DNA of 64,000 nucleotides. Source: Roseovarius sp. (lineage in GTDB: Bacteria > Pseudomonadota > Alphaproteobacteria > Rhodobacterales > Rhodobacteraceae). Location: the NCBI RefSeq assembly GCF_030373445.1, contig NZ_JAUCYU010000003.1, forward strand, positions 372,001-436,000. Reading direction: 5' to 3'. Within the stretch, counting starts at the first letter, position 1. Every line of letters begins with the position of its first letter. The notes under the pieces were generated by a model, which saw only the letters and a program-made list of their open reading frames with translations, made no database searches and had not been told where the DNA came from. A program made the translations under genes and the position numbers. Positions 46,864 to 55,501 of this stretch are shown in pieces.

Positions 46864-47973
46864 TTGAAGAAAACCGCCTTCTGGAAACAAGCCCTCGTCT
46901 CCGCCGTTCTCATCGGCGGCGCCGTGCTGGCATGGCAGAACCGCGACGACCTGCGCAGCCTCTGGGCCTCCGCCACCAACCCCGGCCAGCGGCAGGCCGA
47001 GGTCGAAGCCCAGGGCCCCGGCACCCCCGTCATCGTCGCCGACGTCCGGCAGGTGCAGGACGACCTCGCCTTCTCCGCCATCGGCACCGGCTTCGCCCTG
47101 CGCTCGGTCACCCTGCGCGCCCCTTCCTCGGGCGAAGTGACGGCGCTCGACATTGCCCCCGGCGCCAAGTTCGCCGCCGGCGACACGCTGATGCAGCTCG
47201 ACGACACCGACGAACGCCTCGCCGTCGCCCTGGCCGAGGCCCGCCTCGAACGCGCCACCTCCGAACGCGACCGCTACCAGGCGCTGCAGGACACCGGCGC
47301 CGCCGCCACCGCCCGCTTCGAACAGGCCCAGACCGATTTCAAGGTCGCGCAGATCGAGCTCGACCAGGCCCGCGCCGACCTCGCCGACCGCACCCTGCGC
47401 GCGCCCTTCGACGGCGTCACCGGCCTCGCCTCGGTGGAAACCGGCGACCGGATCGCCACGGATGAGACCGTCTCCAGCTTCGACGACCGTAGCCGCATCC
47501 TCGTCGAGTTCGACCTCCCCGAGGCGCTGCTCGGCCGCATCGAGATCGGCCAGCCCGTCACCGCCAGCACCCCGGCGGTCGAAGACCGCAGCTTCGACGG
47601 AGAGATCACCGCCATCGACAGCCGCGTCGACGTCTCCACCCGCACCGCTCGCATCCGCGCCGCCATCGACAACGCCGCCGATGTCCTCCGCCCCGGCGCC
47701 TCCTTCAGCCTCCGGATCGACCTGCCCGGCAAGACCTACCCCGCCGTGCCCGAACTCGCCCTGCAATTCTCCCGCGGAGAGCTCAACCTCTGGCGAGTCA
47801 CCGACGGCACCGCCGAACAGGTCACCGTCCGCCTCGTCCGCCGCCGCGAGGGGCTCGTTATCGTCGACGGCCCCATTGCCGAAGGCGACCACATCGTCGT
47901 CGAGGGCACCCAGCGCCTGCGCGAGGGCGCCCCCGTCAACGTCCTCAACACCGCCACGGATGGCAGCTCATGA
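46864..47973 (+). CDS. RND efflux periplasmic adaptor (HlyD/MFP family)
   Basis: The 369-residue protein has an N-terminal membrane anchor (FWKQALVSAVLIGGAVLAW). A lipoyl-like half LRAPSSGEVTALDIAPGAKFAAGDTLMQLDD, a coiled-coil hairpin (about 115-165) and a second lipoyl half RAPFDGVTGLASVETGDRI follow. The start appears to be TTG at 46864 with AGGGA upstream; no ATG fits. It bridges the inner-membrane pump to an outer-membrane channel, which is not in this window. It overlaps the pump gene (ATGA). Confidence 0.9.
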   Translation: MKKTAFWKQALVSAVLIGGAVLAWQNRDDLRSLWASATNPGQRQAEVEAQGPGTPVIVADVRQVQDDLAFSAIGTGFALRSVTLRAPSSGEVTALDIAPGAKFAAGDTLMQLDDTDERLAVALAEARLERATSERDRYQALQDTGAAATARFEQAQTDFKVAQIELDQARADLADRTLRAPFDGVTGLASVETGDRIATDETVSSFDDRSRILVEFDLPEALLGRIEIGQPVTASTPAVEDRSFDGEITAIDSRVDVSTRTARIRAAIDNAADVLRPGASFSLRIDLPGKTYPAVPELALQFSRGELNLWRVTDGTAEQVTVRLVRRREGLVIVDGPIAEGDHIVVEGTQRLREGAPVNVLNTATDGSS

Positions 47974-50900
47974 CCCCCGGCGGCCGCGGCCTCTCCGACA
48001 TCAGCGTCCGCCGCCCCTACCTCGCGGCGGTGATGAGCCTTCTCATCATGATCGCCGGCATCGGCGCGCTCTGGGGCATCGAGGTGCGCGAGCTTCCCGA
48101 TGTCGACCGCCCCATCGTCTCGGTCCGCGCCAACTATCCCGGCGCCTCCCCCACCACCATGGATGCTGAAGTCGCCTCGCTGGTCGAGGGCGCCGTCGCC
48201 CGCGTGGCAGGCGTCGAATCCGTCCGCACCTCCTCGGAAGAGGGCAATTTCCGCATGCGGGTCGAATTCAGCCCCTCCCGCGACCTCGCCAACGCCTCCA
48301 ACGACGTGCGCGAAGCCGTCAGCCGCGTGGAAAACCGCCTCCCCGACGGGGTCGAGGATCTCTTCGTCGTCAAGTCCGAGGAAGACGCCGACCCCGTGCT
48401 CGACGTCACCGTCTGGAGCAACGAGCGCTCCATCGATGAGCTCACCCAGCTTGTCGAGGACGCCATCGCGACCGAGTTCACCGCCGTCGACGGCGTGGCC
48501 GAGGTGGTGCTCTTCGGCGACCGCCAGCGCGTCCTCCGCGTCGAGGTCAAACCCGACCGCCTCGCCGCCTTCGGCCTGTCGATCGGCGAGGTGGCCGACA
48601 CGCTCGACTCGGCCCAGTTCGACGTCCCCGTGGGCAGCTTCGCCTCCGGCCCGCTCGAGGTGCTGGTTCGCGCCGACGCCACCGTCGCCGACCCCCGGCG
48701 CATCGAGGACCTGATGCTGCGCGAGGGCGTCCGCCTCGGCGACGTGGCCGATGTCTATTTCGGCCTCGCCACCCCCGACAGCGTCGCCCGCCTCAACGGC
48801 CGCCTCGTGGTCAGCCTCGGCATCGTCCGGCAGGCGCAATCGAACACCGTCCGCATCTCCGACGAGGTCAACCGCGCCATCGACCGGCTCGAAACCCGCT
48901 TCCCCGACCTCGGCTTCCAGGTCACCAGCGACGACGCCGTCTTCATCCGCGGCGCCATCGCCGAGGTGCTCAAGACCCTCGCCGCCGCCTTCTGCATCGT
49001 CATCGCCGTCATCTGGGTCTTCTTCGGCCGTTTCACCGCCACGCTCATCCCCGCCATAGCCATCCCCATCGCGCTGGTCGGCTCCGTCGCCGGTATCTGG
49101 CTGATGGGCTTCTCCATCAACCTCATCACCCTCCTCGCCCTCGTCCTCGCCACCGGCCTCGTGGTCGACGACGCCATCGTCGTCACCGAGAACATCCAGC
49201 GCCGAAGACAGGAAGGCATGGGGCCGAAAGCCGCCGCCGTCCTCGGCGCAGGGCAGGTCTTCTTCGCCGTCATTGCCACCACCCTCACCCTCGTCGCCGT
49301 CTTCGTCCCGATCTCCTTCCTCCCCAGCGACGCCGGCCGCCTCTTCACCGAGTTCGGCTTCGCGCTCGCCATCACCGTCATCATCTCCACCTTCGTGGCG
49401 CTCACCATGTGCCCGATGCTGGCCTCCCTCTCCGACAGCCTCGGCCGCTCCGGCGGGCTCTTCACCGGGCTCGGCCGCCGGCTGATGGCACTCTATGCCG
49501 CGATGATCGGCCCGATGATCCGCGCGCCCCTCGTCACCATCGTCGGCGCCGGCGTGCTCGCCGCCGGCGCCGCCCTCTTCTACGGCGAGCTGGGAGAGGA
49601 ACTGGTCCCGCCGGAAGACCGCGGCATGGTTTCCGTCTGGCTCCAGGGGCCCGACGGCGCGGGCCTCGACTATACCGACCGGCAGGTCGTGAAAGTGGAA
49701 GAGATGCTGCAGCCTTTTGTGGACAACGGCGTCGCCGAGGGCCTCTATTCGATAACCGGCCGCTACGACCTCAACCGCGGCAGCATCGGCGTCCGCCTGA
49801 TCCCGTGGTCCGAACGCACCACCACCCAGGCCGAGATCGAGGACGCACTCCGCGACCAGCTCGACAGCCTGCCCGGCGCCGATCCCCGCATCCGCAGCGG
49901 CAACAGCCTCGGCCTGCGCGGCGGCTCGGGCGGCGGGCTCAGCATCGCGCTGACCGGCCCCAACTACCCCGACATCGCCGCCGCCGCCGATACCTTCGCC
50001 CGCGACCTGGCCGAGGTCACCGGCCTCTCTGGCATCCGCGTTCAGTACCAGGCCACCCAGCCCCAGCTTTCCATCAGCGTCGACCGAGACCGCGCCTCCG
50101 ACCTGCGCGTACCGATCTCCACCCTTTCCGGCACCCTCCGCGCCCTGATCGACGAAGACGAGATTTCCGAGCTCACCATAGATGACGAGGCCGTGCCGAT
50201 CCTCCTGCAATCCGCCGCCGGCGCGGTGCGCGATCCCGCCGACCTGATGAACCTCTACGTCCGCGCCGACACGGGCGACCTCGTCCCCCTCAACCAGATC
50301 GTTTCGCTCAACGAGGAAGGCGTCGCCGCCGAGCTTGACCGCCACGCCCAGCGCCGCGCCATCGAGATCGACGCCTCCGTAGCCCCCGAGGTCACCCTCC
50401 GCGAGGTCATTGACGACGTCCGCGCCCTGTCACAGGAAGGCCTCCCCGACGGCATCGGCCTGATCTTCCTCGGCGAAGCCGCCTCGCTCGACGAAACCTC
50501 CACCGCCATGACCGCCACCTATGTCATCGCGCTCCTCGTCGTATTCCTCGTGCTGCTCGCGCAATTCGAAAGCCTCACCAGCGCCCTCGTCGTCATGACA
50601 ACCGTCCCCTTCGGCGTCTGCGCCGCGATCTACGCCATGCTGCTCACCGGCACCACGATCAATATCTACAGCCAGATCGGCGTGCTGATGCTCATCGGGG
50701 TCATGGCCAAGAACGGCATCCTTCTCGTGGAATTCGCCAACCAGCTCCGCGACCAGGGCCGCTCGGTCCCCGACGCCGCCTACGAGGCCGCGCTGGCCCG
50801 CCTGCGGCCGATCGCCATGACGCTGATCTGTACGGTGATGTCCGGCCTGCCCCTGATCCTCGGCACCGGCCCGGGGGCCGAGGCGCGCGCCTCGATCGGC

Positions 50901-51044
50901 TGGGTCATCGTCGGCGGGCTTGGCATGGCCGCCGTCTTCACCCTGTTCCTGACCCCCGCCGCCTACGCGCTGGTCAGCAGCACCACCCGCTCCCGCGCCT
51001 CCTCCGCACAGGCGCTGGAAGAGGAACTCCGCGCCGCCGAATAA
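47970..51044 (+). CDS. RND efflux pump, inner-membrane permease
   Basis: The 1,024-residue protein has the AcrB-like layout: one N-terminal membrane helix, two large periplasmic loops and two clusters of helices. The proton-relay Asp pair is in LATGLVVDDAIVVTENIQRRRQEG (about residue 398), and the later IGVLMLIGVMAKNGILLVEFANQLRDQG and ARLRPIAMTLICTVMSGLPLILGTGPGAEAR match the second half. Substrate range cannot be told; the overlapping adaptor completes two thirds of a tripartite pump. Confidence 0.95.
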   Translation: MTPGGRGLSDISVRRPYLAAVMSLLIMIAGIGALWGIEVRELPDVDRPIVSVRANYPGASPTTMDAEVASLVEGAVARVAGVESVRTSSEEGNFRMRVEFSPSRDLANASNDVREAVSRVENRLPDGVEDLFVVKSEEDADPVLDVTVWSNERSIDELTQLVEDAIATEFTAVDGVAEVVLFGDRQRVLRVEVKPDRLAAFGLSIGEVADTLDSAQFDVPVGSFASGPLEVLVRADATVADPRRIEDLMLREGVRLGDVADVYFGLATPDSVARLNGRLVVSLGIVRQAQSNTVRISDEVNRAIDRLETRFPDLGFQVTSDDAVFIRGAIAEVLKTLAAAFCIVIAVIWVFFGRFTATLIPAIAIPIALVGSVAGIWLMGFSINLITLLALVLATGLVVDDAIVVTENIQRRRQEGMGPKAAAVLGAGQVFFAVIATTLTLVAVFVPISFLPSDAGRLFTEFGFALAITVIISTFVALTMCPMLASLSDSLGRSGGLFTGLGRRLMALYAAMIGPMIRAPLVTIVGAGVLAAGAALFYGELGEELVPPEDRGMVSVWLQGPDGAGLDYTDRQVVKVEEMLQPFVDNGVAEGLYSITGRYDLNRGSIGVRLIPWSERTTTQAEIEDALRDQLDSLPGADPRIRSGNSLGLRGGSGGGLSIALTGPNYPDIAAAADTFARDLAEVTGLSGIRVQYQATQPQLSISVDRDRASDLRVPISTLSGTLRALIDEDEISELTIDDEAVPILLQSAAGAVRDPADLMNLYVRADTGDLVPLNQIVSLNEEGVAAELDRHAQRRAIEIDASVAPEVTLREVIDDVRALSQEGLPDGIGLIFLGEAASLDETSTAMTATYVIALLVVFLVLLAQFESLTSALVVMTTVPFGVCAAIYAMLLTGTTINIYSQIGVLMLIGVMAKNGILLVEFANQLRDQGRSVPDAAYEAALARLRPIAMTLICTVMSGLPLILGTGPGAEARASIGWVIVGGLGMAAVFTLFLTPAAYALVSSTTRSRASSAQALEEELRAAE

Positions 51045-51048
51045 CGCC

Positions 51049-51474
51049 TCAGCGCACCACCAGCACCGGCCGCGTCGCGTGCCTGACCACCTTGCCGACA
51101 TGCGAGCCCACGAGGAAGGTCCGCAACTCGCTCGGCGGATGCGCGGCGATCACGATCACGTCCGCCGCCACGTCCTCGGCCGCCGACAGGATATGCTCCG
51201 GCACGTGCCCGTGCCCCACATGCGCCACCGCCTTCGTGCCCTCGGGCACCTCCGTCTCGACAAAGGCATCGAGATCCGCCTTCGCCCCCTGAAGCGCCTT
51301 CTCCTCGAAATCCTTCGGCAGGTAGCTGGCCACCATGGCAGAACCCACGTCATGCACGATCGCCAGAACGTGCAGCGTGCCGCCCCCGCCGCACATCTTC
51401 ACGGCAAGCGGCAGGGCCTTTTCCCACGATTCCGGATGGGTCAGGTCGATGGGCAGCAGGACGTTATCGAACAT
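51049..51474 (-). CDS. Universal stress protein (UspA family)
   Basis: The 141-residue protein begins MFDNVLLPIDLTHPESWEKALPLAVKM and ends GSHVGKVVRHATRPVLVVR, the fold and ATP-binding Gx2Gx9GS-like end of UspA domains. It lies 13 bases after the TAXI TRAP permease gene on the same strand. UspA proteins regulate some TRAP systems (TeaD with TeaABC), so a role in tuning this transporter is plausible. Confidence 0.9.
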   Translation of the reverse strand: MFDNVLLPIDLTHPESWEKALPLAVKMCGGGGTLHVLAIVHDVGSAMVASYLPKDFEEKALQGAKADLDAFVETEVPEGTKAVAHVGHGHVPEHILSAAEDVAADVIVIAAHPPSELRTFLVGSHVGKVVRHATRPVLVVR

Positions 51475-51487
51475 CTCTCACACCTCC

Positions 51488-54253
51488 TCAGGCCGGTTGC
51501 GCCTGCGCCACCGGCCGCCGCCGGCGCTGCAGGACCACCACCAGCGCCAGCAGAACCAGCGCGGGAATGAACATCCAGTATTTCGACGGCTGCGACGCCG
51601 GCGCCTTCACCTCGAGGATCTCCTGGTCCCAGTCGAGCCCCGCCTTCTGCGCCACGCTGTCGAAGGTGACGTTGTCGATGATCACCTTGCCGTCATTGTC
51701 GATCCACTCGATCCCGGCGGCCAGCACGCGGTCGGCCCCGGTCTCGCCCTCGGGCACCGGGATCAGCGCGGTAAACGTCACCGGGTCGCCCACGGCGTTC
51801 ATCCCGTTGACCGTCATCCGGATATCCTGCCCCACCTGCGCCTCGCCGAACGCCTGCTCGATCTGCGCGGGCGGCACGTCCTCGAAGGGCGGCACCATCA
51901 TGTCCATCCAGAACCCCGGCCGGAACAGCGTGAACGCCACCAGCAACAACAGCACCGTCTCGTAAATCCGGTTCCGCGCCAGGAACCACCCCTGGGTCGC
52001 CGCCGCGAACAGAAGCATCGCCACGGTCGATACCACGAAGACGAAGATTCCCTGCGCCCAACCCACCTCGATCAGCAACAGGTCGGTGTTGAAGATGAAC
52101 AGGAACGGCAGCGCCGCGGTCCGCAAGCTGTAGAAGAACGCCACCACCCCGGTCCGGATCGGGTCACCGCCCGACACCGCCGCCGCCGCGAAGGACGCCA
52201 GCCCCACGGGCGGCGTCACGTCCGCCATGATCCCGAAATAGAACACGAACAGGTGGACCGCGATCAGCGGCACGATCAGCCCGTTCTGCTGGCCGAGCGT
52301 CACGATCACCGGCGCCAGCAGCGCCGACACCACGATATAGTTCGCCGTCGTCGGCAGCCCCATGCCAAGGATCAGCGACAGGATCGCCGTCAGCACCAGG
52401 ATCGCCATGATGTTCCCGCCCGACAGCACCTCGACCACGTCCGCCAGCGCCGAGCCGACGCCGGTCTGGCTGACCGCGCCCACGATCACGCCCGCCGTCG
52501 CCGTGGCGATGCCGATGCCGATCATGTTGCGCGCCCCGGCTTCCAGCCCCTCGAGCAGCTCGCGGAACCCCCGCTTCACCGCCCCGCCGAAATCGCCCTC
52601 GCCGCGGAACATCGCCTCGATCGGGCGCTGCGTGATCAGGATGAACACCATGAACGCCGCCGCCCAGAAGGCCGACAGGCCCGGCGACAACCGGTCGATC
52701 ATCAACGACCAGACCAGCACCACCACCGGCAGCAGGAAGTGCAGCCCGCTGCGGATCGTCGGCCCCGGCACCGGCAGCTTGGTGACCGGCGCGTTCGGGT
52801 CCTCCATCTTCAGCCGCGCCTCGCGGCACGAGACGTAAAGCAGCCCCACGTAGACCGCCACCAGCAGCGCGAACACCACGTACCCCGCCGAGGCGCCGAA
52901 CGCGGGCCGGATCCAGCCCATCCCGTAATAGACCGCGAAGGACAGCGCACAGATCGCCGCGATGGTGAACGCGAGCGAGATCAGCCAGGCCACCAGCGGC
53001 TTCGGCTCATAGGCCCGCGGCAAACCTTGCATGTTGGCCTTCATCGCCTCCAGGTGCACGATATACACCAGCGCGATGTAGGAAATCACCGCCGGCAGGA
53101 AGGCGTGTTTCACCACGTCGAAATACGGGATGCCCACGTATTCCACCATCAGGAAGGCCGCGGCCCCCATCACCGGCGGCATGATCTGCCCGTTGACAGA
53201 GCTGGCCACCTCGACCGCGCCCGCCTTTTCCGAGTTGAACCCCACCCGCTTCATCAGCGGAATGGTGAACGTGCCCGTCGTCACCACGTTGGCAATCGAC
53301 GAGCCCGAGATCAGCCCCGTCATCGCCGAGGACACCACCGCCGCCTTGGCCGGCCCGCCCCGCATGTGGCCCATCAGGCTGAACGCCACCTGGATGAAGT
53401 AATTCCCGGCCCCCGCCTTGTCGAGCAGCGAGCCGAACAGCACGAACAGGAACACGAACGAGGTCGACACCCCCAGCGCGATCCCGAAAATCCCCTCCGT
53501 GGTGATCCACTGGTGGTTCACCACTTCCGACAGGTTGTTGCCCTTGTGCGCGATGATCGAGGGCATGTGCGGCCCGAGGAACGTGTAGATCAGGAAACAC
53601 GACGCCACGATCATCAGCGCCGGGCCCAGCGCCCGCCGCGTGGCCTCCAGCAGCACCATGATCCCGATCACCGCGATCACGAAATCCTGCAGGATCGGCG
53701 CGCCGACCCGTTGCGCGATGCCCTCGTAGGCGAAATAGATGTAAAGCGAGGCGACGGCGCCGGCGATGGCCAACGCCCACTCCCACGGCGGCACCCGGTT
53801 CTTGGGCGAGCCCAGCAGCACGGCCCCGATCACGGCGGCACCAACGACGGGAATCCACCAGATCGGCGTGCCGTCCTTGGCGCCGTAGATGAACAGGAAG
53901 GTCAGCAGCGCCGGCACACCCACCGCCAGCACAAGCTGGAACGGGCTGCGCGCCGCCGGATAGGCGAGGAACGCCAGGAACAGCGCGAAGGCCAGGTGGA
54001 ACGACCGCGCCTCGGTATCGTTGAACACGCCCCAGCCCAGCATGAAGGGCAGCGGGCTCGCGATCCACAGCTGGAACAGCGACCAGACGATCGCCACCAC
54101 CATGATCAGCCTCGTGATGAAGGGCCCGGCACTGCGCCCGCCCGTGTCCGACGAGGCGACAAGCTCGTCCAGTTCCGACTGGCTCAGCCCGCCGCGGCCC
54201 GCCGCTTCCTGTTCGACGGCAGAGGCCTCGAACTGCTTGTCATCATCGGTCAT
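51488..54253 (-). CDS. TRAP transporter fused permease (TAXI type, DctQM in one chain)
   Basis: The 921-residue membrane protein has about 18-20 hydrophobic segments. An N-terminal small-subunit-like part is joined to a DctM-like part with signatures SSAMTGLISGSSIANVVTTGTFTIPLMKRVGF, ANYIVVSALLAPVI and ADVTPPVGLASFAAAAVSGGDPIRTGV. Residues from about 740 form the C-terminal DUF3394-type region with a final membrane helix. This fusion is standard for TAXI systems. It follows the binding-protein gene through a hairpin and precedes a universal stress gene. Confidence 0.94.
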   Translation of the reverse strand: MTDDDKQFEASAVEQEAAGRGGLSQSELDELVASSDTGGRSAGPFITRLIMVVAIVWSLFQLWIASPLPFMLGWGVFNDTEARSFHLAFALFLAFLAYPAARSPFQLVLAVGVPALLTFLFIYGAKDGTPIWWIPVVGAAVIGAVLLGSPKNRVPPWEWALAIAGAVASLYIYFAYEGIAQRVGAPILQDFVIAVIGIMVLLEATRRALGPALMIVASCFLIYTFLGPHMPSIIAHKGNNLSEVVNHQWITTEGIFGIALGVSTSFVFLFVLFGSLLDKAGAGNYFIQVAFSLMGHMRGGPAKAAVVSSAMTGLISGSSIANVVTTGTFTIPLMKRVGFNSEKAGAVEVASSVNGQIMPPVMGAAAFLMVEYVGIPYFDVVKHAFLPAVISYIALVYIVHLEAMKANMQGLPRAYEPKPLVAWLISLAFTIAAICALSFAVYYGMGWIRPAFGASAGYVVFALLVAVYVGLLYVSCREARLKMEDPNAPVTKLPVPGPTIRSGLHFLLPVVVLVWSLMIDRLSPGLSAFWAAAFMVFILITQRPIEAMFRGEGDFGGAVKRGFRELLEGLEAGARNMIGIGIATATAGVIVGAVSQTGVGSALADVVEVLSGGNIMAILVLTAILSLILGMGLPTTANYIVVSALLAPVIVTLGQQNGLIVPLIAVHLFVFYFGIMADVTPPVGLASFAAAAVSGGDPIRTGVVAFFYSLRTAALPFLFIFNTDLLLIEVGWAQGIFVFVVSTVAMLLFAAATQGWFLARNRIYETVLLLLVAFTLFRPGFWMDMMVPPFEDVPPAQIEQAFGEAQVGQDIRMTVNGMNAVGDPVTFTALIPVPEGETGADRVLAAGIEWIDNDGKVIIDNVTFDSVAQKAGLDWDQEILEVKAPASQPSKYWMFIPALVLLALVVVLQRRRRPVAQAQPA

Positions 54254-54313
54254 CGCATGTCCCCCGTTGGTTGTCTCGCATCCCGGTCATGGCCGGCACG
54301 TCGCTTGTTATGG

Positions 54314-54339
54314 GCGGACCCGCCCGAAGGCGGGGCCGC
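54314..54339 (-). terminator. Hairpin between the TAXI binding-protein and permease genes
   Basis: GCGGACCCGCC pairs with GGCGGGGCCGC (10 of 11 pairs) across a CGAA loop. No T-run follows on the minus strand. Its position matches the hairpins after the other three binding-protein genes in this window. Confidence 0.45.
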
Positions 54340-54362
54340 AAGGGCATGTCACGAAACGCGGA

Positions 54363-55325
54363 TCACTCGATCCAGCCGCGCTCGCGATAGTATTTCTCCG
54401 CACCGGGGTGCAGCGGCGCCGACAGGCCGGCGGCGATCATGTCTTCCTCGGCCAGGGTCTCGAAGGCCGGGTGCAGCCCCTTGAACCGGTCGAAATTCTC
54501 GAACACCGCCTGGACCACCGTGTAGACCACGTCTTCCGGCACGTCCGCCGAGGTCACGAAGGTCGCCTTCACGCCGAAGGTCTCGACATCCTCGTCGGTG
54601 CCGGCATACATGCCGCCCGGAATGGTCGCCTTGGCGTAATAGGGGTTCTCGTCGACCAGCGTATCGATCGCCTCGCCGGTCACCGGCAGGATCTTCGCCT
54701 CGACGGTCGATGTCGCCTCCTGGATCGAGCCGTTGGGGTGGCCCACGGTGTAGACGATGGCGTCAACCTTGTTGTCGCCCAGCGCCGCCGACTGCTCCGC
54801 CGGCTTCAGCTCCGAGGCCAGGACGAAATCGTCCGTCGACTTGCCCATCGCGTTCAGCACCACGTCCATCGTCGCGCGCTGCCCCGAGCCGGGGTTGCCC
54901 ACGTTGACGCGCTTGCCGAACAGGTCGTCGAAGCTCTCCGCCCCGGAATCGGCACGGGCCACCACGGTGAACGGCTCGCCATGCACCGAGAAGACGGCGC
55001 GCAGCTTCTCGACCTGCTTGCCCTCGAATTCCGAGCTGCCGTTATAGGCGTGGTACTGCCAGTCCGACTGGGCCACGCCCATGTCCATGTCGCCCGCCGA
55101 GATGGCGTTGATATTGGCAATTGAGCCGCCGGTCGACGGCGCGGTGCATTTCAGGTTGTGCTCCGACGTGCCGCGGTTGACGAGACGGCAGATCGACTGG
55201 CCGACAACGTAATAGACGCCCGTCTGCCCGCCCGTGCCGATGGTGATGAACCGCTCCTGCGCCGTGGCGGCGGAAGCGGTCACTGCGAGAATCGCGGCCG
55301 TGGCCGATTTGATGAAGATATTCAT
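54363..55325 (-). CDS. TAXI family TRAP transporter solute-binding protein
   Basis: The 320-residue protein has a signal peptide (MNIFIKSATAAILAVTASAATAQ) and the TAXI hallmark ITIGTGGQTGVYYVVGQSICRLVNRG directly after it, with SIANINAISAGDMDMGVAQSDW and GSGQRATMDVVLNAMG later. GGGAG precedes the ATG. It supplies the fused permease downstream. TAXI ligands include glutamate-like and other small acids; none can be assigned here. Confidence 0.94.
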   Translation of the reverse strand: MNIFIKSATAAILAVTASAATAQERFITIGTGGQTGVYYVVGQSICRLVNRGTSEHNLKCTAPSTGGSIANINAISAGDMDMGVAQSDWQYHAYNGSSEFEGKQVEKLRAVFSVHGEPFTVVARADSGAESFDDLFGKRVNVGNPGSGQRATMDVVLNAMGKSTDDFVLASELKPAEQSAALGDNKVDAIVYTVGHPNGSIQEATSTVEAKILPVTGEAIDTLVDENPYYAKATIPGGMYAGTDEDVETFGVKATFVTSADVPEDVVYTVVQAVFENFDRFKGLHPAFETLAEEDMIAAGLSAPLHPGAEKYYRERGWIE

Positions 55326-55393
55326 GCTGTCTCCCTGGTTGCATGTCAGTTCGCCGCTCGGTCGTTCCTGGCGACTGCCTCAAGTTTACTGCC

Positions 55394-55421
55394 ACGTTAG
55401 CAGCTTGTTGATACCGTTCAA
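55394..55421 (-). promoter_or_regulatory. Predicted promoter of the TAXI operon
   Basis: On the minus strand TTGAAC is followed after 16 bases by TAACGT, about 70 bases before the binding-protein ATG. Confidence 0.3.
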
Positions 55422-55501
55422 CTTTTAATCGCCTTACCCGGCAAATCAACGATTTTGCGCACAACCGCGACGAGTCGGGCCACCCCGCGGCGCCCCCGCG
55501 G

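Noticed and set aside
47736-50345. 869-residue minus-strand frame opposite the RND pump
   Set aside because: Antisense shadow with Gly/Asp/Glu-rich low-complexity translation; the plus-strand pump is unmistakable.
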